From NCBI GenBank assembly GCA_963811255.1, contig CAWEQI010000001.1:310001-374000 (forward strand): a stretch of DNA of 64,000 bases, read 5' to 3'. Position numbers and translations under genes: made by a program. The notes beneath the pieces are model-generated. The model worked only from the letters and a program-made list of their open reading frames with translations, was not told the DNA's origin and did not search any database. Each line of letters starts with the position of its first letter. The stretch's first letter is position 1. Positions 1 through 8,340 of the stretch are shown here, in pieces. Source of the stretch: Croceibacterium_B sp963811255. Lineage in GTDB: Bacteria; Pseudomonadota; Alphaproteobacteria; Sphingomonadales; Sphingomonadaceae.

Positions 1-1
1 C

Positions 2-364
2 AGTCAAGCGGGCAGCGGCGCCGGAACCGGCGGCCACGGCAGCGGCACCGGCGCGGGCGGCAAGGGCTCGGGCAACGGCAGCGGCGTTGTCAGACCGCCG
101 GTGCACATCGCCGGCGGCTTCACCGAGCGCGACTTCCGCCGCGCGCGCCTCTCGGCGCCGGCGCAAGTGGTCGTCGGCATCCGCGTGCGCCGCGACGGAC
201 AAGCCGATCGATGCCACGTCGTGCGCTCGAGCGGCTATCCGAGGATCGACAACGAGACCTGCGCCGTGATCGAGCGACGGTTCCGCTTCCGTCCGGCGCG
301 AACCGCCGACGGACGCGCGGTCGACAGCGAGATTCAATGGTTTGCGAATTGGCAGCCGCGCTAG
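2..364 (+). CDS. TonB-family C-terminal domain protein, 5' truncated
   Basis: The reading frame is open from the window edge, so the start lies outside. The first ~30 visible residues are a Gly/Ser linker (repeats like GSGTGAGG), followed by a compact C-terminal domain of about 80 residues containing VVVGIRVRRDG, SSGYPRIDNE and RRFRFRPA. This matches the TonB C-terminal fold, in which a conserved YP contacts the TonB box of outer-membrane receptors. TonB proteins carry proton-motive force from ExbB/ExbD across the periplasm. The usual N-terminal membrane anchor cannot be seen here. It fits the many TonB-dependent receptors in the window, although a TonB-like periplasmic protein without transducing function cannot be excluded. 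Confidence 0.75.
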   Translation, partial: SQAGSGAGTGGHGSGTGAGGKGSGNGSGVVRPPVHIAGGFTERDFRRARLSAPAQVVVGIRVRRDGQADRCHVVRSSGYPRIDNETCAVIERRFRFRPARTADGRAVDSEIQWFANWQPR

Positions 365-434
365 GCCTGCCCCTCATCCATATCAGCACAACGCAGCGCA
401 GGTGCAGTTCGTCGCAGGTTTTCGGTTAACGGGC

Positions 435-459
435 GGAACTGGCCCCGAAGGACACCGTT
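435..459 (+). promoter_or_regulatory. Candidate sigma-EcfG (general stress) promoter
   Basis: GGAAC at 435-439, a 16-nt spacer, and CGTT at 456-459 match exactly the alphaproteobacterial general-stress promoter consensus GGAAC-N16/17-CGTT. It sits about 77 bases before the lipoprotein start at 536 in an otherwise empty intergenic region. Two further exact copies with the same spacer occur at 6801 and 10072. Confidence 0.65.
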
Positions 460-535
460 TGCCAACGCGGGAGGCCAATCCGTGTGCCTGAGGGGCGGAA
501 GAGCCGCAGCCGATGGCGCTTCAAGGAGAAGCATC

Positions 536-1177
536 ATGAACAAAGCCGTAATCAGCTTGATGGCAGCGGCGGCTCTGCCCCTGTCTGCCTGTGCATCGAC
601 ACAACCCAACAACACTCTCGCTTCGGCCGGCGAAGGCGCCGCGGTCGGCGCCGCGGGCGGTGCGGGCGTCGCCGCGCTGACCGGTGGCAGCATTCTCACC
701 GGGGCGGCCATCGGCGCCGCCGTCGGCGGCGTTGCCGGCGCGGTGTGGGCCGACCGCAACAACGATGGTGTGGCCGACGGCTACATCGAAAACGGCCAGT
801 ACTATCCGGGCGTGCCCCCCGGCTACAACGAGGAAGCGAACGAGACGCCGGCACAAGAGGCCGCGGAAACCAGCGGAGCGGGCGTGGCGGCGCCGGTGTG
901 TCACCCGACCAATGTCGGCAGATCGGCGGCCATCGGCGCAGCCGGCGGAGCGGCGCTTGGTGCGGGCGCGGGCGCTCTCGCCAGCGGGCTCAGCATTCCG
1001 GCCGGAGCGCTGATCGGTGCCGCGGTCGGCGGCGTTGCCGGCGCGGTGTGGGCGGATCACAACAACGACGGCTGCGTTGACGGGTACATCGAGAATGGCC
1101 AGTACTATCCGGGTGCGCCCGCCACGCAGGCGGCGCCGACCTCGGGTGCCGGCTCGTACACCGGCGAACGCGGCTAA
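536..1177 (+). CDS. Glycine-zipper lipoprotein with duplicated DxNxDG loops
   Basis: Predicted 213-residue lipoprotein. The ATG at 536 is chosen over in-frame starts from 482 because AAGGAG lies 7 bases upstream and the product then begins with a clean lipoprotein signal ending in LSAC (Cys19). The mature part is two copies of one unit: a Gly/Ala-rich glycine zipper (GAAIGAAVGGVAGAVWAD type), then a loop D-x-N-N-D-G-x-x-D-G-Y, then IENGQYYPG. The loops, near residues 73 and 174, look like EF-hand or thrombospondin-3 calcium loops, but calcium binding is inference. Glycine-zipper lipoproteins are usually outer-membrane associated. A candidate EcfG promoter precedes it and an L,D-transpeptidase follows 28 bases later, suggesting an envelope-stress role. 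The exact function is unknown. Confidence 0.85.
   Translation: MNKAVISLMAAAALPLSACASTQPNNTLASAGEGAAVGAAGGAGVAALTGGSILTGAAIGAAVGGVAGAVWADRNNDGVADGYIENGQYYPGVPPGYNEEANETPAQEAAETSGAGVAAPVCHPTNVGRSAAIGAAGGAALGAGAGALASGLSIPAGALIGAAVGGVAGAVWADHNNDGCVDGYIENGQYYPGAPATQAAPTSGAGSYTGERG
722..1053. repeat. 29-bp direct repeat from internal gene duplication
   Basis: Positions 722-750 and 1025-1053 are identical over 29 bases (GTCGGCGGCG...GTGTGGGC) and lie 303 bases apart, that is 101 codons in frame. They encode the GGVAGAVWA end of each glycine zipper in the lipoprotein. Exact identity over this length suggests a recent or homogenised duplication. Confidence 0.85.
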
Positions 1178-1205
1178 GTAGGCTAACAGGGGTGCGAAAC
1201 GCGGC

Positions 1206-2576
1206 ATGGGACTGATTACCGACGAACGCATGCTGCGTTTCGTACTTCCGGCTCTGGCGGCGGTGCTGATTGCGCCGCTGCCCCAGCCGGCCTTTGCGCA
1301 GGACGCTTCATCGCCGAGCGAGGCGAGCGGCGGCAAGGTAGCCGCGCGCATCCAGCGTGACATCGTGCACGCGAGCAACGACCTGCGCGCGTTTTACGGC
1401 GCACGGTCCGACGCGCCGCTGTGGCTCGATCAATCCGGCCATCCATCCGGTGCGGCGACGCTGCTGTGGTTGCGCATGCGCACGTCCGATCGCGACGCGC
1501 TCGACCCGAGCCAATTCCACCTCGACAAGCTTGCCAAGCTGCTCGACAAGGCGCGCGAAGGCGATGCGGAGGATGCGGCGAAGGCGGACCTCGCGCTGTC
1601 GTCGGCCTTCGTCGATTATGCCCAGGCGATGATCGCCGCCCCCCATGCGCACATGATGTACGAGAATGCGGGGCTTCAGCCGTCGCCCCCGCGACCGTTC
1701 GAATTGCTGGAGCAGGCGGCCAAGGCTCCGTCGCTCGAGGACTACATCGATCGGTTCGGCTGGATGGACCCGCTCTACGGGCCGTTGCGCAAGGCGCTCG
1801 ACGATCCGCAATACACGGCCGCCCAGAAGGAGGTCATCGCCGCCAACCTCGCGCGGGTTCGGGCGATTCCGGAGATCGCCGAGGGCAAGCATATCCTGGT
1901 CGATACGGCGAGCGCCCGGCTGTGGATGTACCAGGGCGACAAGGTGGTCAATTCGATGAAGGTGGTTGTCGGCAGCCCCAAGCCCGGACTCGGCAAGACG
2001 CCGATGATGGCCGGCTGGATTCGCTGGGCGATCGAGAATCCCTATTGGGAAGTGCCCGACGACATCGTTAAGAACGAGATCGCCCCGAAGGTGCTGGACC
2101 AGGGCGTCCGCTACCTGAAGCACGAGAACTATCAGGTGCTCGCCGACTGGAGCGACGATGCCCCGGTGCTCGATCCGACGGCGGTGGACTGGCACGCGGT
2201 CGCCGACGGCACGCTCAAGGTCCACGTGCGCCAGTTGCCCGGCGGCGGCAACTTCATGGGCAAGGTGAAGTTCGAATTCCCCAACGACAGGGGCATCTTT
2301 CTCCACGACACCCCGGCCCTGCAGCTGATGAACGAGGATGCCCGCCAGCTGAGCCACGGCTGCATCCGGATGTCCAATGCGGCGGCGATGCACCAATGGC
2401 TGATGGGCGAGCCGATCCCGACCGATGTCAAGACGCCCGAGGACAAGGTGCTGCTGCCCAAGCCGGTGCCGATCTACGTGACGTACCTGACCGCCCGCCC
2501 CGACGGGAGCGGCATCGCCTTCCAGGACGATCCTTACGGCCTCGACAAGAGCATTCGTCTGGCCACCGCCGATTGA
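1206..2576 (+). CDS. L,D-transpeptidase (YkuD domain, YcbB-like)
   Basis: 456-residue exported protein that should make 3-3 crosslinks in peptidoglycan or attach ligands to it. An N-terminal signal sequence (LPALAAVLIAPLPQPAFA) is followed by a scaffold region (DLRAFYGARSDAPLWLD is typical of YcbB-type enzymes) and a YkuD catalytic domain starting near HILVDTASARLWMYQGD. The catalytic motif SHGCIRM places the nucleophile at about Cys386, with the preceding His on IFLHDTPA. An alternative ATG at 1230 (MLRFVLPALAA) gives a tidier signal peptide and neither start has a strong ribosome site. It lies just after the stress-type lipoprotein and may be cotranscribed from the promoter at 435. Confidence 0.88.
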   Translation: MGLITDERMLRFVLPALAAVLIAPLPQPAFAQDASSPSEASGGKVAARIQRDIVHASNDLRAFYGARSDAPLWLDQSGHPSGAATLLWLRMRTSDRDALDPSQFHLDKLAKLLDKAREGDAEDAAKADLALSSAFVDYAQAMIAAPHAHMMYENAGLQPSPPRPFELLEQAAKAPSLEDYIDRFGWMDPLYGPLRKALDDPQYTAAQKEVIAANLARVRAIPEIAEGKHILVDTASARLWMYQGDKVVNSMKVVVGSPKPGLGKTPMMAGWIRWAIENPYWEVPDDIVKNEIAPKVLDQGVRYLKHENYQVLADWSDDAPVLDPTAVDWHAVADGTLKVHVRQLPGGGNFMGKVKFEFPNDRGIFLHDTPALQLMNEDARQLSHGCIRMSNAAAMHQWLMGEPIPTDVKTPEDKVLLPKPVPIYVTYLTARPDGSGIAFQDDPYGLDKSIRLATAD

Positions 2577-2582
2577 GCGGCA

Positions 2583-4292
2583 TTAGCCGCTCGGGTGGTA
2601 CAGCGCCTGCGAGAGGCAGGCCGCCAGCGCGGCCATGGTGAAGGGCTTGCGCAGGACCGGGAAGCCCTCGTCCGCGGCCGAACCGGCGACGGTGCTGTAG
2701 CCGGTCATCAGCACAACCGGAACGCCCTCACGCCGCTCGCGCACCTTGCGGGCAAGGTCGAGGCCGCCGATCGCGCCCGGCATGACCATGTCCGACAGCA
2801 CGGCATCGAACGCCTCCGTCTCAAACATTTTCAGCCCCTCGGCCCCCGACGCCGCACGCATCACTCGCGAGCCATGCTCCTCCAGCATTTGACTGACCAG
2901 ATCGTTGAGATTCGGGTCGTCCTCGACCAGCAGGATATTCAACCCTTGCAGCGCCTCCTCGGTGGCCGGCTGTGCTGGGCGAGTTTGCCGGGCTGGGAGA
3001 CCCTCGCATCTTGGGAAAAGCAAAATCACCTTGGTGCCTTTCCGGGGCTCGCTGGCGATCGAAACAGTGCCGCCGGCGGCGCGGACGAAGCCGTAAACCT
3101 GGCTCAGGCCGAGACCCGTGCCGCGCCCCGGCCCCTTGGTGGTGTAGAACGGCTCGAACGCCCGCTCGATCGCCTCCCCACTCATGCCCGCGCCCCCGTC
3201 TTCGACCGCGATTTCGACCGCGTCTGCACCGCCAAGCGCACCGGGCCGGTTGGCCGCGGTGATGCACACCAGCCCGCCTTGCGGCATGGCGTCCTTGGCG
3301 TTGACCGCGAGATTGAGCATCGCCACGTCGAATTGCGAAACGTCGACTTCGATCGGCCACAGGTCGCCGGCGATGCTGAAGCGGACCGAGATGTTCTCGC
3401 GCAGCGAATGGTCGAGCAGATCGGCGAGCTCGTCGATGTGCTGATGGACGTCCAACGCTTCCGACTGCAGCGGCGAACGGCGCGAGAACGCGAGCAGTTG
3501 CTGGGTAATCTGCGCCCCGCGGTCGAGCGCGTCGCGGATGCCCTCGGCGAACCTGTTGCGGCGGTCCGCGTCCTTGCTGCGCTGCATCAGCTCAAGGCCG
3601 CTCGAGGCGGCCATCAGCAGGTTGTTGAAATCGTGTGCCACGCCCCCGGTAAGCTGGCCGAGCGCCTCCATTTTCTGCGCTTGGCGCAAGGCGGTCTCGA
3701 CCTGTTCGCGGGCGCGGATCTGATGCTGCAGTTCGCGGTTGGCGGCAGCGGCGGCAGCGCTGGCGGCCCCGAGCAAGGCGATCAGCGCGGCGGCGAACAG
3801 CAGGATCAGCCCGATCGCCGCGTAGCGCGAGATTCGCGCCGACAGCGGCTCGACCAGCTTGCTCAGGTACACGCTGCCGAGGTTGAGGTTTTCCTGGACG
3901 ACAGGGGTGACCACCGTGACGGTGCGGCCGCTGATCTCCGGCGCGTGGGCGCTCACCGAAGCCGGCAGCTTCTGGCCAGGGACGGCGAGTCCGGCGAACA
4001 GCCTGCCGTCGGGGCCGTAGACGGCGGCGGCGCGGAAATTCTCGTCGAGCCGCAGCGCGGACAGGTATTCGTTGGCCGTCTCCGTATCGTCGAACGCCAG
4101 TGCGCCCGCGACACTTCCGGCCAGAATCTGCGCCTGGACGTTGACCTGCCGGACTTGCTCGGCGCTCTCGCGTTGTTCCAGCTGCCAGCCGAGCACCAGG
4201 CTCGTCGCAAGCATCAGCACCGCCAGTGCCGCGGTGAGCCAGCGCTGTTCGACCAGCGCCCGGCGGACCCGCTGAACCACCGGCGCGCTCAT
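2583..4292 (-). CDS. Hybrid histidine kinase with periplasmic CHASE-type sensor
   Basis: 569 residues. An N-terminal membrane helix (LTAALAVLMLATSLVLGW) precedes a periplasmic sensor of the CHASE8 type (QAQILAGSVAGALAFDDTETANEYLSAL), then a second helix near residue 160, a short coiled coil, a HisKA box with GGVAHDFNNLL (phosphoacceptor His), an HATPase domain (NLAVNAKDAMP, DGGAGM, GTGLGLS) and a C-terminal receiver domain (LLVEDDPN, phosphoacceptor in LSDMVMPG). The start overlaps the stop of the YfiR gene by an ATGA, implying translational coupling. In the Pseudomonas YfiBNR system YfiR represses the CHASE8-domain cyclase YfiN, so here the kinase is the likely YfiR target. That partnership is inference from architecture and operon order. 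Confidence 0.88.
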   Translation of the reverse strand: MSAPVVQRVRRALVEQRWLTAALAVLMLATSLVLGWQLEQRESAEQVRQVNVQAQILAGSVAGALAFDDTETANEYLSALRLDENFRAAAVYGPDGRLFAGLAVPGQKLPASVSAHAPEISGRTVTVVTPVVQENLNLGSVYLSKLVEPLSARISRYAAIGLILLFAAALIALLGAASAAAAAANRELQHQIRAREQVETALRQAQKMEALGQLTGGVAHDFNNLLMAASSGLELMQRSKDADRRNRFAEGIRDALDRGAQITQQLLAFSRRSPLQSEALDVHQHIDELADLLDHSLRENISVRFSIAGDLWPIEVDVSQFDVAMLNLAVNAKDAMPQGGLVCITAANRPGALGGADAVEIAVEDGGAGMSGEAIERAFEPFYTTKGPGRGTGLGLSQVYGFVRAAGGTVSIASEPRKGTKVILLFPRCEGLPARQTRPAQPATEEALQGLNILLVEDDPNLNDLVSQMLEEHGSRVMRAASGAEGLKMFETEAFDAVLSDMVMPGAIGGLDLARKVRERREGVPVVLMTGYSTVAGSAADEGFPVLRKPFTMAALAACLSQALYHPSG

Positions 4293-4831
4293 TCGTCCAC
4301 CGCCACTGCCACGGCGAGCAATTTCGAACTAAGGTCCAAGTGCCGCGTATCGGCGTCTCCACGGTCGATCGCCAGGCGCACATGCCCGTTGCGAGTCAGG
4401 AAATCGACCACTCCGCCTCGCGTGCCGTTGTTGCGGTCGCCGACAGTGAGCACCGGCAGGCCGCGGGTCGCCGCGAGCAAAGCGTGCGCCGTTTCCGGGC
4501 CACGGCCAAGAAACAGCACCTGGCAGACTTTCGCCTGGTCCGCCTGTCCGGCGGTCAACTGCACGACGGTAAAGGGCCGGCCCTCGAGCTGCTGCCCGCG
4601 CACCAGCTGTTGCAGAACGCTGGCAACGTCATCGCGGCCGGCGACGCAGAACTTGAAGCTCCCGCCCTTGGGGTCGCCTGGCCAGTGCACGAACGAGGCG
4701 AGCTTGTATAAATACGCCGCCTTCACCTCCGCCTCGGGGGTTGCCGCGCCGGCCGCGCCAGAGATCATCGTCAGTCCGGCTGTTAGGGCCAGCGAGAGGC
4801 GGCCGCGGAATGGCCATGCCGAGCCTCTCAT
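4289..4831 (-). CDS. YfiR family periplasmic regulator
   Basis: 180 residues with a signal peptide (LSLALTAGLTMISGAAGAATP) and a DUF4154/YfiR fold: EAEVKAAYLYKLASFVHWPGD, FCVAGRDDVASVLQQL, FLGRGPETAHALL and LTVGDRNNGTRGGVVDFL are characteristic. YfiR proteins sit in the periplasm, sense redox or envelope state and inhibit a CHASE8-domain membrane partner. It is the middle gene of a three-gene operon: its ATG shares a base with the upstream receptor's TGA (TGATG), and its stop overlaps the kinase start by ATGA. The tight coupling argues that receptor, YfiR and kinase act as one signalling unit. Confidence 0.85.
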   Translation of the reverse strand: MRGSAWPFRGRLSLALTAGLTMISGAAGAATPEAEVKAAYLYKLASFVHWPGDPKGGSFKFCVAGRDDVASVLQQLVRGQQLEGRPFTVVQLTAGQADQAKVCQVLFLGRGPETAHALLAATRGLPVLTVGDRNNGTRGGVVDFLTRNGHVRLAIDRGDADTRHLDLSSKLLAVAVAVDE

Positions 4832-6752
4832 CAGTAGCGCAACTCCAGCCCTCCCATGACCCGGCGCGGGATGTAATCGCCGCCGGGGTATTCCAAATGG
4901 CGGTCATGAAGCAGATTGGTCCCCGAGACCGACAGGGCGATGGCCGGCGACAGCTGCCAGGCAAGCCGTGCGTCCAACTCGCGATAGGCCGGCACGGAGG
5001 AATCGCGCAAGCGCCCCACGGCCCGCGCATCGAGATCGAAAGTTACCTTGGGCAACGGTTGCATGGAGGAGCGCAAGGTGACCACATAAGGCGGATCGTT
5101 GCCGTCCTGGCTCGGACCGAGCAAGCCGCTGCCTGCGGCTGCAAAATGGAGATCGCGCTGCAGCCACGTCGCGCCGGCCGACAACATCCACCAGTGACTT
5201 CACCTGCACATTCGCCCAGGCTTCGATGCCGTAGATGTCGCCCTTCAAGTTGTTGCCCCAGGTCAGGTTGAGGGCGAATGCGCCGGGGACGACCTCCACC
5301 GTTCGCAGATCGTCGTAATGATCGTAGAACGCGGTAGCGGAAAGCGACACCGTTCGCGACGGCTGCAGCCGCGTTCCCAACTCGAACGACCACAGCTTCT
5401 CAATGCGGAAATCGCGATTGCCTCTCAAGGAGACGACCGGCGGAATCCGCTCCTGGACATCTTCGTCGAAGGGGGTTGCCGAGCGCACCGCTCGCTCGGC
5501 CGATGCCCAGATCAGCGCCTTGGGAGAGGGCTTCCACGCGAGGCGCGCCTCGGGCAGCAACGATGTCCCGGTGTAGGGCAGGTGCTCGGCCTTGACGCCG
5601 CCAACGAACGTCAGGTCGCTGGTGAGCGCGACGCTGTCCTGGGCAAAGATGTCGGCGATGAAGAGATTGCGATGCGGCGGCGCGAAAAAGAAGCGCGGCG
5701 TGCCCTCGATCCGGTAATCGACCTCCCGTGCACCGGCGCCCCAGACAAGCGAATGAGCGCCCAGCGAAATGTTGTGCTGCAACTCGGCGTCGTAAGTGTC
5801 GGTGTGGAATTTGCCGCCTCCAGTCGCGCGCGAGTCGCGCCCGATCCGGTCGTAGAACACCTGCGCCTGGAGCTGTCCGGCAGGGCCCATGTCATGGTTC
5901 CAGCGGGCCGTGAGGTTACGGCCCGAGGTATTCTCGGCTGACGATACGGATGCGCCGTTGCGGCCGTCCAGGACATTGCCCTGCAGCGTCACCAGGTCGG
6001 CGTCGCTCGGCGTCCAGTCGAGCCGAAAACCGCCCTCGAGATGGCGCAACGGGTCGTTGGCCGAGGCGCCGGACGCCAGGTCGAAAGCGTTTTCGTGCAG
6101 CCAGCGGCCATGGAACTCGTAGCTCAGGGTCTCGCCCGCCCGGCCGGAGACGCGTGCTCCGATCGCTTGCCGGTCGGGGCCTGCGCGAACGTCGGCGTAG
6201 AGCCCCTTCGTCTCGGAGGCGCGCCGGGTAATGATGTTGATCACCCCGTTGACCGCGTTCGCGCCCCACAGCGTCGCCCCGGGCCCGCTGATCACCTCGA
6301 TTCGGTCGATGTCGTCGGGCAGCACGTCGGGCAGGTCCCAGTACACGCCTGAAAACAGCGGGGTGTAGACGGGGCGCCCGTCGATCAGCACCAGCAGCTT
6401 ATTGGAAAAGCTTTGCGCCGTGAGATTACCGTTCAGGCCGCGCGCGGTGACCACCCAGTCGTAAGGAGTTCTTCTGGTAGACCTGCAGGTTCGGCGCCAA
6501 GCGAAGCATCTCGGGGATCGTGGTCGCGCCCGAGCGAATGATGTCTTCCCGGGTGATCACGTAAATCGAGGCTGCAGCATCGGCGAGCGGCTGGTCGGTC
6601 TTGCTGACGGAGGAAACGTTGACTTCGGCGAGATCCTCGATCGACATGGTGCGCAGGCTTTCAAGTTCCTGTGCCCGCGCCAGGCCAGGCACAATGAGCG
6701 CGCCCGCTGCCGCGGCCGCGCCGACGGCGAAGCCGGGGACTCGCCACGTCAT
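4831..6752 (-). pseudogene. TonB-dependent receptor, two single-base frameshifts
   Basis: About 639 residues once two +1 shifts are removed. The ATG at 6752 has GGGAGG upstream and gives a signal peptide (GFAVGAAAAAGALIVPGLARA). The plug domain contains YVITREDIIRSGATTIPEML, IDGRPVYTPLFSGVYWD and IEVISGPGATLWGANAVNGVINIITR, followed by a beta-barrel ending in the usual aromatic residue (LELRY). Frame is lost near 6463 (an extra A in GTAAGG on the + strand, after VYQKNS) and near 5199 (an extra T, after NVQV). Removing one base at each restores continuous homology. Plug details resemble BtuB-like or colicin-type receptors. It leads the YfiR-kinase operon, so it may act as a ligand sensor. The shifts may be sequencing errors. 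Confidence 0.8.
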
Positions 6753-6800
6753 GTCGAGCAGATACACCTCCCTGTTCGTCGGCCCCCTCAGGCCGACTGC

Positions 6801-6825
6801 GGAACAAACTCTCGCCTTCCCCGTT
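6801..6825 (+). promoter_or_regulatory. Candidate sigma-EcfG promoter of the response regulator
   Basis: GGAAC at 6801-6805, a 16-nt spacer and CGTT at 6822-6825 match the general-stress consensus exactly. It points at the response regulator start at 6941. On the opposite strand, GGAACC (6831-6826) with AGTT 16 bases further on is a near match facing the receptor operon, so the site may be bidirectional. Confidence 0.65.
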
Positions 6826-6834
6826 GGTTCCAGT

Positions 6835-6856
6835 CCCGACACTGCGCAGTGTCGGG
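6835..6856. promoter_or_regulatory. Perfect 22-bp palindrome between divergent genes
   Basis: CCCGACACTGC at 6835-6845 is followed directly by its exact reverse complement. There is no loop and no T-tract, so it looks like a dimeric-regulator operator rather than a terminator. It lies about 10 bases downstream of the candidate EcfG -10 element, roughly at the transcription start, between the receptor (start 6752) and response regulator (start 6941). The binding protein is unknown. Confidence 0.6.
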
Positions 6857-6940
6857 CGAACAGGGGTACCACTCATCCACAACGGAGCGCTGGCGCGTTT
6901 CGCCCGGTGTGCCGTGGAGCCGAGGAGGGAAAGTCGACCG

Positions 6941-7279
6941 ATGGCCAAGGTCCTGCTTGTCGAAGACGAGATGCTCGTGCGGGAGCTGGCGCTCGAAGAC
7001 CTCACCGATGCGGGACACGAGGTGACCGCCGCCGCCACCGGCGACGAGGCGTTGGCAATCCTGCGCCGGGATGGCGGTTTCGATGTGCTGTTCACCGACA
7101 TTCGCCTGCCGGGCCGAGTGGACGGCTGGGAACTGGCGAGCGAAGGCAAGCAGCTGATCCCGACGCTCAAGGTGATCTACGCCACCGGTCTCAACGATGA
7201 CACCGGCCGCGTCGGCCCGAACGAGAAGCTGCTCGCCAAGCCCTATCGGAAGGACGACCTGCTGAACGCCGTGGCTTAG
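6941..7279 (+). CDS. Single-domain response regulator
   Basis: 112-residue stand-alone receiver domain (CheY-like, no output domain). LLVEDE supplies the acidic metal-binding pair, Asp53 in VLFTDIRLPG is the phosphoacceptor, and Lys100 in LLAKPY completes the site. The ATG at 6941 is preferred over longer starts because GAGGAGG lies upstream and homology begins at MAKVLLVEDE. It is transcribed divergently from the receptor-YfiR-hybrid-kinase operon, making it a plausible phosphotransfer partner of that kinase. A candidate EcfG promoter and the 22-bp palindrome lie upstream. Single-domain receivers often feed PhyR-type general-stress signalling in alphaproteobacteria, which would fit, though that link is inference. 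Confidence 0.85.
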   Translation: MAKVLLVEDEMLVRELALEDLTDAGHEVTAAATGDEALAILRRDGGFDVLFTDIRLPGRVDGWELASEGKQLIPTLKVIYATGLNDDTGRVGPNEKLLAKPYRKDDLLNAVA

Positions 7280-8271
7280 CCGCGCTCGGAATCCAGCTGC
7301 GTCATTTGTGCCGGCGCGTAACGCTCGCCCTGGATCGCGTCCGGCGGGATCGCGGCTTCGAGCGCAGCGATCTGCTCTGTCGTGAGGGCTTGCGCGAGCG
7401 CCGCGACCGCCTCTGCAACACGGTCCGGCTTGCGTGCGCCGACCAGCGGGACGATGTCCTCGCCTTGCGCCAGCACCCAGCCGAGCAGCACTTGCCCGGC
7501 GGTCAGGCCGAAGCGTTGTCCAATCCGGGCGATCTCGCCGGCAACCTCGAGGTTCCTGGCGCCCGCCTCGCCCTGAAACCGCGGTGTGTGGCGACGGAAG
7601 TCGCCCGGCGCCGTCTCGCCCGGTTGCCAACCGCCGGTCAGCAGCCCCCGGCCGAACACCCCATAGACGGTGAGACCAATACCGAGCTCGCGGCAGGCGG
7701 GCAGAACGCTGCGTTCGATATTGCGGGTGGTGAGGGCGTATTCGATCTGCAGGTCGCAGATCGGCTGCACCGCGTTCGCCCGGCGCAGCGTTTCCGGGCC
7801 GACTTCGCTGAGGCCGACATGGCGCACCCAACCGGCTTCGATGCATTCGCCGATCGCGCCCACGGTATCCTCGATCGGCACCTTCGGATCGAGCCGCGCG
7901 GGGCGGTAGATGTCGATGTGATCGACGCCGAGACGCTGGAGCGTGTAGGCGAGCGCGGTCTTCAACGCCGCGGGCCGCGCGTCGTAGCCGATCCACCCGC
8001 CCGCGGGGTCGCGCTGCGCGCCGAACTTGACGCTGAGAACGTAGCTGTCGCGCGGCACCCCCTTGAGCGCCTCGCCTATCAGCATTTCGTTGTGGCCCAT
8101 GCCATAGAAATCGCCGGTATCGAGCAGCGTGATGCCGGCATCGAGCGCGGCGTGGACGGTGGCGATCGCCTCGCCGCGATCGGCCGGGCCGTAGGTGCCG
8201 GACATCGCCATGCAGCCAAGGCCGATACGTTAGACTTTGGGGCCGGTCCTGCCGAGACGGGTGGTGCGCAT
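7276..8271 (-). pseudogene. Aldo/keto reductase with an in-frame TAA after codon 13
   Basis: NADPH-dependent aldo/keto reductase, 331 residues if read through. From the ATG at 8271 the frame reads MRTTRLGRTGPKV, then TAA (8232-8230), then RIGLGCMAMSG and the rest of the barrel in the same frame. Visible family features are LDTGDFYGMGHNEMLIGEAL (catalytic Asp/Tyr region), VLSVKFGA (catalytic Lys), a shortened DIYRPARLD segment in place of the usual strand 4, and the C-terminal NADP-binding VPLVGARKPDRV. Translation could restart at an internal ATG (8211, MAMSGTYG), losing the first beta strand and probably activity. A single substitution to Ser would repair it. Its end overlaps the response regulator tail by four bases (convergent). 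Confidence 0.8.
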
Positions 8272-8340
8272 GGTCGATCCTTTGGCTGACTGCGGCTGCC
8301 CGATACTGCCGAGAAGCGGCGCGCGGCAAGGCTCGTCGCT

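Noticed and set aside
2595..4859. Very long open frame on the + strand opposite the hybrid kinase
   Set aside because: Arg/His/Ala-rich product with no family features. It is the antisense shadow of the kinase and YfiR genes in GC-rich DNA.
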